DNA from: Chloroflexota bacterium
GTDB taxonomy: Bacteria > Chloroflexota > Limnocylindria > Limnocylindrales > CSP1-4
Direction: 5' to 3'
DNA length: 12,626 nt
NCBI GenBank assembly: GCA_013696945.1
Contig: JACCXQ010000239.1
Coordinates: 1 to 12,626, forward strand
Below the pieces are notes generated by a model. It was not told where the DNA came from, did not search any database, and saw nothing but the letters and a program-made list of their open reading frames with translations. Shown piece by piece: positions 6,766-12,626 of the stretch. The translations under genes and the position numbers were made by a program. Each line of letters begins with the position of its first letter. Position 1 is the stretch's first letter.

Positions 6766-7812
6766 TCACCCCTTCCGCAACGCGAAGACCGTGGCGCCCG
6801 CATCGAGCTCGATCCGCTGCGGGGTGCCGATGCCGGCGGCCGCGAAGAGCCTGTCGAAGCCGCGTCGCGTGAGCAGGCTCGTGCCCTGGTAGAGCTCGTC
6901 GAGCTGGTATCCCCAGAGCAGCTCACCCTGCGGCGTACGGTACTCATCCCAAGAAGTCGGCAGGCACCAGTCGAAGACGAGGAGCAGCCCTCCCGGTCGC
7001 ACCGACCGCCAGGCGGACCGGAGCGCTTCCTCGGGTTCCGGGAGCTCGTGGACGACATCCTGGAAGTACGCCAGGTCGAACGTGTCCCGCCACTCCATCG
7101 ACGCCGGGTCGTGCTCCTCGATCCGGATCCGGTCCTCGTGTCCTGCCTCGTGGACCCGCTCTCGCGCCCTGGCCAGCCACTCCGGGTCGAACTCGACCCC
7201 CACGCCGCGGGTCCCCGGGTAGGCAGCGGCCATCGCCACCAGCCAGCCGGCTGCGCCACAACCGACGTCCAGCACCTCCGCGTCGACGAGCTTCTCCACA
7301 AGATCCGGCAAAGCTGGGAGTACCTGCTCGAAGAAGAGGGTCGTGTCCTGTGCGTTGAGCTTCTCCACGGAGCGGTGGAAGCGTGCCGTTCGGTCGGGGC
7401 TGGGGCGGCCGGTGCGCAGGAAGTCGGTCATGCCGGTGTAGTCGAGGCTGGCGCCCACGCTGAAGATGAACTGCCCGCCGAGGAACTCCGGCCGGCTCTC
7501 GTCGAGGAGTACGTTCGCCAGGTCGGCGTCGATCCTGAATCGGTCGGCCGTGGGAGCGAGGTCGTCTTCGCGCGGGTCGCCTAGGACGAACCCGACATCG
7601 AGGAGCCCGTGGGCGAATGCCGCGCGCGCCCACCCCTCCACGCCGGGCTGGGCACAGGCCGCCGCTGCGGAGAGCTCGGTCGTCGTCAAGCCTGACGGGG
7701 AGTCATGCAGCGCCGCGATCAGGCCGGTCTCGAGCCCGAGGTAGATCAGCCAGCTTCGATAGAACCCGGCGAGGTCACCGAGGAGCTCGTCGAAGTGACG
7801 GTCGAGTGACAC
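6766..7812 (-). CDS. Class I SAM-dependent methyltransferase
   Basis: I choose GTG 7812 over the longer open frame: the extension is low-complexity and antisense to DUF3307 coding sequence, while homology-like sequence begins at SLDRHF. A TACGAT box also lies 6 nt upstream. The 348-residue product has a helical N-terminal region (about 1-130) like the dimerisation/winged-helix part of O-methyltransferase-type enzymes. A Rossmann core follows, with motif I EVLDVGCGAAG (179-189), the acidic ribose-binding residue E207 in GVEFDP, a later DLAYFQDVVHELPEPEEAL stretch (246-264, motifs II-III) and VRPGGLLLVFDW (271-282). This type transfers a methyl group from SAM to a small molecule or, less often, a macromolecule; the acceptor cannot be told from sequence. 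It lies 31 nt after DUF3307 on the same strand but appears to have its own promoter. Confidence 0.87.
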   Translation of the reverse strand: MSLDRHFDELLGDLAGFYRSWLIYLGLETGLIAALHDSPSGLTTTELSAAAACAQPGVEGWARAAFAHGLLDVGFVLGDPREDDLAPTADRFRIDADLANVLLDESRPEFLGGQFIFSVGASLDYTGMTDFLRTGRPSPDRTARFHRSVEKLNAQDTTLFFEQVLPALPDLVEKLVDAEVLDVGCGAAGWLVAMAAAYPGTRGVGVEFDPEWLARARERVHEAGHEDRIRIEEHDPASMEWRDTFDLAYFQDVVHELPEPEEALRSAWRSVRPGGLLLVFDWCLPTSWDEYRTPQGELLWGYQLDELYQGTSLLTRRGFDRLFAAAGIGTPQRIELDAGATVFALRKG

Positions 7813-7818
7813 ATGGGC

Positions 7819-7824
7819 ATCGTA
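7819..7824 (-). promoter_or_regulatory. Putative leaderless -10 box (TACGAT) of the methyltransferase gene
   Basis: On the minus strand TACGAT fits TANNNT and ends 6 nt before the GTG at 7812, the same geometry as the other leaderless candidates in this window. No SD precedes the GTG. It supports the short start. Confidence 0.45.
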
Positions 7825-7843
7825 CCCGTGCCGAGCGGACCCC

Positions 7844-8698
7844 CTATCCCGCCGCCAGCACGGCCTGGGCGAGGAGGCTCGTGGAGACGGCCACCGTGAC
7901 GCTCGCGAGCGTGCCGAGCAGGTAATACTCCGCGAACTCGCGGTCGTCGAGCTGCTTGAACCGAGCGAGGGTCTTGGCGGCGATGACGAGCCCGATCGAG
8001 GCCACGGCGCCGGCGAGCACGAGGGCACAGATCAGCAGGCGCTCGAGGACGCCGATCACCGCACCCACCTTTGCGGCAGAGGGGCGGGTCGCATCGGCCG
8101 GGCCGCGCGGCGGGCGGACCAGGGTCGCCACGAGGAGCGAGGCCGCGCGAACGTTGACGATGAGCAGCGACGCGAGAACGACGCCGCCCAGGATCGTCCG
8201 ATGGAAGCCGGCGGGATCCGTGCCCGCGAGTGCTCGACCGGCCTCAGCCGCGAACCCGAGTGGCACGGCTGACGAGAGCAGGAGTGCCCAGGCGATCACG
8301 AGCAGCGCGAGGTGCGCGAGCTGGTCGAGGACGAACAGCGCGCCGGGGACCGCGGTCCACTGTCGGTCGAAGGTGGGCCCCGTCGCCGCCTCCTCGGCGG
8401 TGGCATCCTCCCCTGCCGTGACGGGCTCTGCGCGCCGCGTCAGGACGATCTTCGCGCGGTCGATGGCGAAGTGTCCGATCGCTGTCACCGTTGCGTAGAG
8501 GAACCCCTGGATCCCGAAGGAGAGCACCACCGGCACGAGCAGTGCTGCGACGACCGCGACATGGACGCCCAACGCGCGCCACGCATCGGGCCCGTCCCCG
8601 AACTTGCGGGTCGCGATGCCATCGGTCTGCAGGACGAAGTCGGCGACGAGGTGTGCCAGCAAGAGCCAGGCGAGGATGAGGATCGGGTCTGCGATCAT
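7844..8698 (-). CDS. DUF3307 family integral membrane protein
   Basis: The 284-residue product matches DUF3307: an N-terminal LLLAHLVADFVLQT segment (12-25), a GHFAIDRAK motif (75-83) and an LFVLDQLAHL segment (121-130) with the conserved Asp-Gln and His. The C-terminal half has a VIGVLERLLICALVL helix (214-228) and the RFKQLDDREFAEYYLLGTL region (246-264). About seven hydrophobic helices are apparent, with a polar acidic loop near 92-112. The biochemical role of the family is not established. Its ATG overlaps the stop of the SatD-family gene (ATGA, 8698-8695), so the two are translationally coupled. This pairing recurs in other genomes as far as I recall, which points to a joint function. 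Confidence 0.88.
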   Translation of the reverse strand: MIADPILILAWLLLAHLVADFVLQTDGIATRKFGDGPDAWRALGVHVAVVAALLVPVVLSFGIQGFLYATVTAIGHFAIDRAKIVLTRRAEPVTAGEDATAEEAATGPTFDRQWTAVPGALFVLDQLAHLALLVIAWALLLSSAVPLGFAAEAGRALAGTDPAGFHRTILGGVVLASLLIVNVRAASLLVATLVRPPRGPADATRPSAAKVGAVIGVLERLLICALVLAGAVASIGLVIAAKTLARFKQLDDREFAEYYLLGTLASVTVAVSTSLLAQAVLAAG

Positions 8699-9339
8699 GC
8701 CTGCGCGCGTCCCAGCCCGGACGCCCAGAGCGCGCGGGTGGTCATGAGCAGGCGCTCAAGCGAACGGACGTCCGCGCGGCGGAAGGCGACCGACACGGTA
8801 GCCCGGGTGACGACCAGCCGGTCGGCGATGTCCGACTGGCGGAGGCCATCGACGAGGGCAAGCCGCGCGATGAGCCGCTGGCGGTCCGTCAGCCGCACGA
8901 GCATCGATCCGAGCACGGGAGCTGTGCCATCGAGGAGCGCGTCGGTCTCTGCGTCACCGGTCTTCACCAGGAGAGTCTCCCTCCGCCGGCGTGCCAGCTC
9001 GATGGTCACACGCGCATCGATGAATGCCGGGCCCGTCCGTCTGGTCGCGCTGCCGCGACCGGGCTCGACCGTTCCGGCCGCGACCGCCCAGCGCATCTCC
9101 GGGGCGACGTCCCTTGGCCGCAACGCACCGCGCATGACCGCGTCGAATGGGTCGGCTGCCAGGCGGAGCAGTCCCTGCATCTCGTCACCCTGGGTGAACT
9201 CGAACGCCGCGAGCCTTCGGGCACCGTACGCGGCGTCGAGCTCGGCACAGAGGCTCTCCAGCCAACGCGCCGTGCCCAGACGGCGCCGCGAGCGCACCAC
9301 GTCGCCGAAGATCACGATCCCACGGGCGTCGCCTGACAT
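8695..9339 (-). CDS. SatD family protein with C-terminal helix-turn-helix
   Basis: The 214-residue product begins with GIVIFGDVVRSRR (7-19) and contains FTQGDEMQGLL (48-58) and RTGPAFIDAR (101-110), which are SatD-family landmarks. The C-terminus, about 150-198, has a helix-turn-helix of sigma-region-4 type (LTDRQRLIARL, SDIADRLVVTRATVSVAFRRA), so the protein probably binds DNA. Streptococcal SatD belongs to an acid-tolerance locus, but the biochemical function of the family is unclear. The gene starts at ATG 9339 without an SD; a promoter TTGACA-17-TAGCCT ends 6 nt upstream, and one of two palindromes overlaps the -35 box. Autoregulation through these palindromes is likely but is inference. 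It is coupled to DUF3307 by a 4-bp overlap. Confidence 0.87.
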   Translation of the reverse strand: MSGDARGIVIFGDVVRSRRRLGTARWLESLCAELDAAYGARRLAAFEFTQGDEMQGLLRLAADPFDAVMRGALRPRDVAPEMRWAVAAGTVEPGRGSATRRTGPAFIDARVTIELARRRRETLLVKTGDAETDALLDGTAPVLGSMLVRLTDRQRLIARLALVDGLRQSDIADRLVVTRATVSVAFRRADVRSLERLLMTTRALWASGLGRAQA

Positions 9340-9345
9340 GCACGG

Positions 9346-9374
9346 AGGCTAACCGGCGTACTTGTAGCTGTCAA
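9346..9374 (-). promoter_or_regulatory. satD-family operon promoter (TTGACA-17-TAGCCT, leaderless)
   Basis: On the minus strand a consensus -35 box TTGACA (9374-9369) is followed by a 17-nt spacer and TAGCCT (9351-9346), which ends 6 nt before the ATG at 9339. Both boxes and the ideal spacing make this the best promoter in the window. The -35 box sits inside the palindrome at 9365-9380, so a protein bound there would block RNA polymerase. Confidence 0.7.
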
Positions 9375-9380
9375 CGGCTA
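9365..9380. repeat. 16-bp palindromic operator-like site, proximal copy
   Basis: TAGCTG-TCAA-CGGCTA is an inverted repeat with one mismatch between its 6-bp arms. It contains the -35 box of the satD-family promoter. It is the partner of the copy at 9394-9409, differing at two of 16 positions, and is offset from it by 29 bp. Confidence 0.65.
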
Positions 9381-9393
9381 AGCGATGCACTAG

Positions 9394-9409
9394 TAGCCGC
9401 CAACGGCTA
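9394..9409. repeat. 16-bp palindromic operator-like site, distal copy
   Basis: TAGCCG-CCAA-CGGCTA has perfect 6-bp arms around a 4-nt centre. Its right end includes the TAG stop of the acyl-CoA dehydrogenase gene, so the site is shared between gene end and regulatory region. Same orientation and near-identity to the copy at 9365-9380 suggest a two-site operator. Confidence 0.65.
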
Positions 9410-10615
9410 CTGTCGCTCTTGACCGGGAGACGGCAGCGGCGGGCAGCGGATGGGCTGGTCCTGCCGGTACCCCAGCAGGTAGTCGGCCTGGATGAGCGTG
9501 TGGAGCTGGCTCGTGCCCTCGTAGATCACGGCTGCCTTGGCGTTGCGCAGGTAACGCTCGACCGGATACTCGTTCGAGTAGCCGTACGCGCCATGTATCT
9601 GGATCGCGTCGAGCGCGCACGCGACGGCGTGGTCCGTGCAGTACCACTTGGCGAGGCTCGTCTCGCGGGTGTTCCGGATCCCGCGGTCCTTCAGCCATGC
9701 CGCCTGCCGGCAGAGCAGCCGGCCGGCCTCGATGCCGGCGCCCATACGGGCGATCATCTGCTTGACGAGCTGGTGCCGCCCGATCTCCTTACCGAACGTC
9801 CGGCGCTCGTGGGCGTACGCAAGCGATGCGTCGAGGCACGCCTGCGCGAGCCCCACGGCGCCGGTCGCGACGGTGTAGCGCCCCTGGTCGATGGCGCTCA
9901 TGGCGATGGTGAACCCCTCGCCTTCCTCGCCGAGCCGGTGCTCGGCGGGGACGCGGACGTCGTCGAGGAAGAGCGATCCGGTGTTGCCGGCGTGGATGCC
10001 CAGCTTGCCCTCGATCGACGCCGTCGAGAACCCGGACATTCCCCGCTCGAGCATGAAGGCGGTGATGCCCTTGTGGCCGCGCGACCGGTCGAGCGTCGCG
10101 AAGACCAGGAAGTGGTCGGCAACGTCGGCAAGGCTTATCCAGAGCTTCGAGCCGTTGAGGACGTAGTCATCGCCGTCGCGCCGCGCCGTCGTCTGGAGGC
10201 TCGCCGCGTCAGTGCCGGCGCCCGGTTCGGTGAGCCCGAACGTGGCCAGCTTCTCGCCCCGCGCCTGGGGTACCAGCCATCGCTGCTTCTGGGCTTCCGT
10301 ACCCCACTGGAGGAGCGCCAGCGAGTTGAGCCCGACGTGGACCGACATCGCCACACGGAACGCGGTGTCGACCCGCTCCAGCTCTTCGCACAGGATCCCG
10401 AGGCTCGTGTAATCCATGCCTGCACCGCCGTACGCCTCGGGGATGGGCGCGCCGAGGAAGCCCAGCTCCCCCATCCGGGCGAAGACCTCGCGATGCACTT
10501 CGTGCTTCTCGTCCCACTCGCGGATATGCGGCGCGATCTCCGCCGCGGCGAAGTCGCGCACGCTCGCTCGCACCAGGAGGTTCTCCGGCGTGAGCGCGAG
10601 GTCGAAGGTCGTCAT
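9407..10615 (-). CDS. Acyl-CoA dehydrogenase family flavoprotein
   Basis: The ATG at 10615 gives 402 residues starting MTTFDLALTPE, the usual N-terminus. The open frame reaches further upstream, but that would overlap the hydrolase gene. The enzyme family uses FAD to introduce an alpha,beta double bond into acyl-CoA thioesters. Visible signatures are FGLTEPGAGTD (126-136, first signature), LNGSKLWIS (153-161), a QGRYTVATGAVGLAQACLDA helix (244-263), the RRTFGKEIGRHQLVK loop (271-285), and the C-terminal block QIHGAYGYSNEYPVERYLRNA (339-359) followed by IYEGTSQ, where E366 is the expected catalytic base. It is closest in look to short/medium-chain or glutaryl-CoA-type members; the acyl substrate is not determinable. 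It starts 14 nt after the hydrolase stop with AGGGAG just upstream, so it is the third gene of the operon. Confidence 0.92.
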   Translation of the reverse strand: MTTFDLALTPENLLVRASVRDFAAAEIAPHIREWDEKHEVHREVFARMGELGFLGAPIPEAYGGAGMDYTSLGILCEELERVDTAFRVAMSVHVGLNSLALLQWGTEAQKQRWLVPQARGEKLATFGLTEPGAGTDAASLQTTARRDGDDYVLNGSKLWISLADVADHFLVFATLDRSRGHKGITAFMLERGMSGFSTASIEGKLGIHAGNTGSLFLDDVRVPAEHRLGEEGEGFTIAMSAIDQGRYTVATGAVGLAQACLDASLAYAHERRTFGKEIGRHQLVKQMIARMGAGIEAGRLLCRQAAWLKDRGIRNTRETSLAKWYCTDHAVACALDAIQIHGAYGYSNEYPVERYLRNAKAAVIYEGTSQLHTLIQADYLLGYRQDQPIRCPPLPSPGQERQ

Positions 10616-10629
10616 CGGCTCCCTGTAGG

Positions 10630-11367
10630 TCAGCCCGCCCCGAGGGCGTCGAGGAAATACGGCAGCATGCGGTGCCACGATGACCAGTCGTGGTCGACAT
10701 CGTGACCCCAATAGTCGAACCAGGCCGGGATCCGCTTGGCTTCGAGTATCCGTTGGAGCTCGCGGGTGTCAGCGAGGCACGGGTCCTCCCACGCGCCCTG
10801 GCCGACGGCGAAGACCATGCGGCTCGCGCGGTACCTATCGAGATACCACCGATCGTCGAGGCCGGGCAGGAAGTCGAGCGGGCTGTTGAAGTAGAACGCT
10901 TCGTCGACCTCACCGTCGTCGCTGCCCGGCGGTCGATAGACGCCGGAGAGCGCGATGACCCCATCGAACCGGTCGGGGTGGCGGAAGAACAGGTTGGCCG
11001 CGTGGTAGCCGCCCATGCTGCAACCCATCGACCAGAGCGCCGGCCGGCCGGACCGCTGCTGGATGAAGGGTGTCAGCTCGTCGGCGAGGTAGCGGTCGAA
11101 CGCCTCGTGGCGGCGGCCACGAGCGGGAAGCGTCACTGAGCGGTCCGCCCACGACTGCCGGTCGATCCCGTCAACCGCGAAGAGCCTCACACGGCCGGCC
11201 TCGATGAGCGGCCCGAGCGCGTCGACCATACCGAAGCCCTCCAGGTCCCAGACGCGCCCGCCGAACGACGGGAACCCAAGGAGCGGCTGGCCGGCGTGGC
11301 CGTACTCCCGGCACTCCATCTCCTCATCGAGCACGGGACTCCACCAGGTGTGTGTCTCGACCTGCAT
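10630..11367 (-). CDS. Alpha/beta-hydrolase, esterase (PF00756-like) family
   Basis: The 245-residue product has an alpha/beta-hydrolase core. The nucleophile elbow is GCSMGG with S117; D195 in QGAWED and H226 in DVDHDWSSWH are the probable acid and base of the triad. YHAANLFFRHPDRFDGVIALSG (121-142) after the elbow is characteristic of the esterase/antigen-85-like group. GFPSFGGR near 31-38 fits the oxyanion region. No signal peptide is seen, so the enzyme is probably cytoplasmic. The stop of the ATP-grasp gene and this ATG share one base (TGATG), indicating translational coupling; 14 nt downstream begins the acyl-CoA dehydrogenase. It may release or transfer an acyl/ester product made by its neighbours (inference). 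The substrate is unknown. Confidence 0.88.
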   Translation of the reverse strand: MQVETHTWWSPVLDEEMECREYGHAGQPLLGFPSFGGRVWDLEGFGMVDALGPLIEAGRVRLFAVDGIDRQSWADRSVTLPARGRRHEAFDRYLADELTPFIQQRSGRPALWSMGCSMGGYHAANLFFRHPDRFDGVIALSGVYRPPGSDDGEVDEAFYFNSPLDFLPGLDDRWYLDRYRASRMVFAVGQGAWEDPCLADTRELQRILEAKRIPAWFDYWGHDVDHDWSSWHRMLPYFLDALGAG

Positions 11368-12527
11368 CAGGCCGCGCGCTGGATGGCAGCCGCGGCTCCC
11401 AGGATCGGGTCCAGGTCCGGGTCGCGCAACAGGTACCCGTAGCTGCCCATGGCCGCCGCGAACACGTCCTCCATCCGCTGGTGGTGGACGATCATCGGCG
11501 CGAACTCGGCGAGCACCGCTTCATGCGACATGGCATAGCGGCGATGCGCCTTGCGCCCGACGTAGACGCAGTAGAAGCGGTGGCTGGGCACCTCTTCGGA
11601 CGTCCCGTGGACCACGAGATGCGCCCAGGCGCGGTGGAAGTCGATGTCGTTCGCGTAGTTGACCATGTCGGTCGTCATCCCTCCCGCCGGCCGCATGTTG
11701 ACCTCGAGAGCGACGAGGCTGCCGTCATCGAGGCGGAAGAACTCGAAGTGGAAGGGCCGTTCGCGCACACCGAAGGCCCGTGCCACCGCACGCCCGGCCT
11801 CCGCGAGATCCTCGGGCACCCCGCGAGCCACGTAGTAGTGGATGTCGACCCCGAGGTTGACCGATTCCATGACCCCCGTGCCGTACACGAGCGTCGTCTC
11901 CAGCACGACGTTCCCGTCTCGATCGGCCAGGCCGTCGAAGGTCACGATGCGGCCGGGGATGAGCTCCTCGAGGAGGTATTCGGTCGGCGGCTTGTCGGCA
12001 AGGTATGCATGAAGGTCCGCGTCATCGCCGATCCGATAGGTGCGCGCAGCACCGACGCCAACGTCGGGCTTCGCGACGATCGGATAGCCGACCTCCCGCA
12101 CGAACGCGCGCGCCTGTTCCGGTGTCCGACACACCCGGCCGGCCGCCACCCGTATCCCGGCGCGCTTGAAGAGCCGCTTCATCCGCGACTTGCGCTTGAT
12201 GCGGTCGATGTCCTCCACACGGATGCCCGGGATGTTGAAGTCGCTGCGAAGCGCGGCCTCGGTCTCGAGCCAGTACTCGTTGAGCGAGTCGATCCGGTCG
12301 AGCTTTCCATGGCGATGTGTGAAGTGGCCGAGCGCACGCACGAGCGACCCGTATGCGTGGAGGTCATCTACACGGTAGTAGTCGGTCAGCGCGCGGCGCA
12401 GCTCCGGGCGAAGGTCCTGTTGCGACACATCGGCGATCCCCAGGACCGATGCGCCGGCGTCACGGAGCGCGGCGCAGTACCGCCAGAAGTCAGGCGGGAA
12501 GTGCGGCGAGAGGAAGACGACGTTCAT
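11367..12527 (-). CDS. ATP-grasp superfamily ligase
   Basis: The 386-residue product has a Rossmann-like preATP N-terminus (MNVVFLSPHFPPDFWRYCAAL), then an ATP-grasp fold. K153 in YPIVAKPDVGVGA is the expected nucleotide-binding Lys, LLEELIPG (185-192) carries the adenine-contact strand, and E262 (FHFEFF), E275 and N277 (ALEVNMRPAGG) are the probable magnesium ligands. The family activates a carboxylate as acyl-phosphate and joins it to an amine, thiol or similar nucleophile. The N-terminus does not mark it as carbamoyl-phosphate synthase, biotin carboxylase or D-Ala ligase, so the reaction is unassigned. It is the first gene of a tight operon with the hydrolase (1-bp overlap) and acyl-CoA dehydrogenase. 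No SD precedes ATG 12527; a TATCCT box lies 22 nt upstream. Confidence 0.9.
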   Translation of the reverse strand: MNVVFLSPHFPPDFWRYCAALRDAGASVLGIADVSQQDLRPELRRALTDYYRVDDLHAYGSLVRALGHFTHRHGKLDRIDSLNEYWLETEAALRSDFNIPGIRVEDIDRIKRKSRMKRLFKRAGIRVAAGRVCRTPEQARAFVREVGYPIVAKPDVGVGAARTYRIGDDADLHAYLADKPPTEYLLEELIPGRIVTFDGLADRDGNVVLETTLVYGTGVMESVNLGVDIHYYVARGVPEDLAEAGRAVARAFGVRERPFHFEFFRLDDGSLVALEVNMRPAGGMTTDMVNYANDIDFHRAWAHLVVHGTSEEVPSHRFYCVYVGRKAHRRYAMSHEAVLAEFAPMIVHHQRMEDVFAAAMGSYGYLLRDPDLDPILGAAAAIQRAA

Positions 12528-12549
12528 CGGCGGCGCTCACGGGCAGAGG

Positions 12550-12555
12550 AGGATA
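12550..12555 (-). promoter_or_regulatory. Possible -10 box (TATCCT) of the ATP-grasp operon
   Basis: TATCCT on the minus strand fits TANNNT and lies 22 nt before the ATG at 12527, which would give a short leader without an SD. No -35 box is evident at normal spacing. This is weaker than the other promoter calls. Confidence 0.3.
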
Positions 12556-12583
12556 CCCGCGACCCGAGCGGAGCGGACATGAG

Positions 12584-12614
12584 AACGCCGCCGGGCGGGC
12601 GACCCGGCGGCGTT
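12584..12614. terminator. 12-bp GC-rich hairpin, probable terminator
   Basis: AACGCCGCCGGG (12584-12595) pairs perfectly with CCCGGCGGCGTT (12603-12614) around a 7-nt loop. On the + strand it ends in GTTT, on the - strand in GTTCTC, so the T-tract is short either way. It most likely ends a minus-strand gene lying to the right of the window, just upstream of the ATP-grasp promoter, or works in both directions. Confidence 0.6.
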
Positions 12615-12626
12615 TCGGATGTGCGG

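Noticed and set aside
7813..8028. N-terminal extension of the methyltransferase to ATG 8028
   Set aside because: The 72 added residues are Ser/Arg/Pro-rich and antisense-like over DUF3307 coding sequence; GTG 7812 has a -10 box at the right distance and begins the family-like sequence.
9419..10705. 428-codon plus-strand open frame opposite the acyl-CoA dehydrogenase
   Set aside because: The opposite strand encodes a complete acyl-CoA dehydrogenase with its catalytic Glu; the plus-strand translation shows no family motifs.

Overview
The window is very GC-rich, uses GTG starts freely, carries a lipoprotein signal, and several of its genes appear to be leaderless, with a TANNNT -10 box 6-7 nt before the start codon. 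This suits a free-living Chloroflexota (Limnocylindria-like) or a deep-branching Actinomycetota bacterium. That assignment is inference; no rRNA or marker gene settles it. I see no tRNA, rRNA, CRISPR array, transposase or phage gene.

Layout. (1) 1-366, + strand: the end of a small multi-pass membrane protein. (2) 561-4090, + strand: a two-gene unit joined by a GTGA overlap. The first gene encodes a class III nucleotidyl-cyclase-like domain, one membrane helix and a seven-repeat beta-propeller. The second encodes an SBP_bac_5-type solute-binding lipoprotein. No transporter permease or ATPase gene is present, so this looks more like an envelope sensor with a cytoplasmic output domain than an importer. 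(3) 6178-4139, - strand: an operon of family I inorganic pyrophosphatase and a stand-alone LigD-type primase-polymerase. (4) 6217-6735, + strand: a nitroreductase divergent from the pyrophosphatase. The 38-bp gap between them holds a perfect inverted repeat whose two arms each place TAGACT exactly 7 nt before an ATG. (5) 7812-6766, - strand: a SAM-dependent methyltransferase with its own leaderless promoter. (6) 9339-7844, - strand: a SatD-family protein with a C-terminal HTH, overlapping a DUF3307 membrane protein by ATGA. Its promoter (TTGACA, 17 nt, TAGCCT) is overlapped by one of two near-identical 16-bp palindromes, a probable autoregulatory operator pair. (7) 12527-9407, - strand: a tightly packed operon of ATP-grasp ligase, alpha/beta-hydrolase (esterase family) and acyl-CoA dehydrogenase. 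(8) A strong 12-bp hairpin at 12584-12614 near the right end.

How the genes may work together. The pyrophosphatase could draw off the pyrophosphate made by the polymerase. The cyclase/propeller/lipoprotein pair could couple binding of an external ligand to a cytoplasmic output. The SatD/DUF3307 pair looks self-regulated. The ATP-grasp/hydrolase/dehydrogenase set looks like a small pathway acting on a carboxylic or acyl substrate that I cannot identify. The most novel-looking items are the cyclase-propeller-SBP module, the SatD operator pair and the mirrored leaderless promoters.
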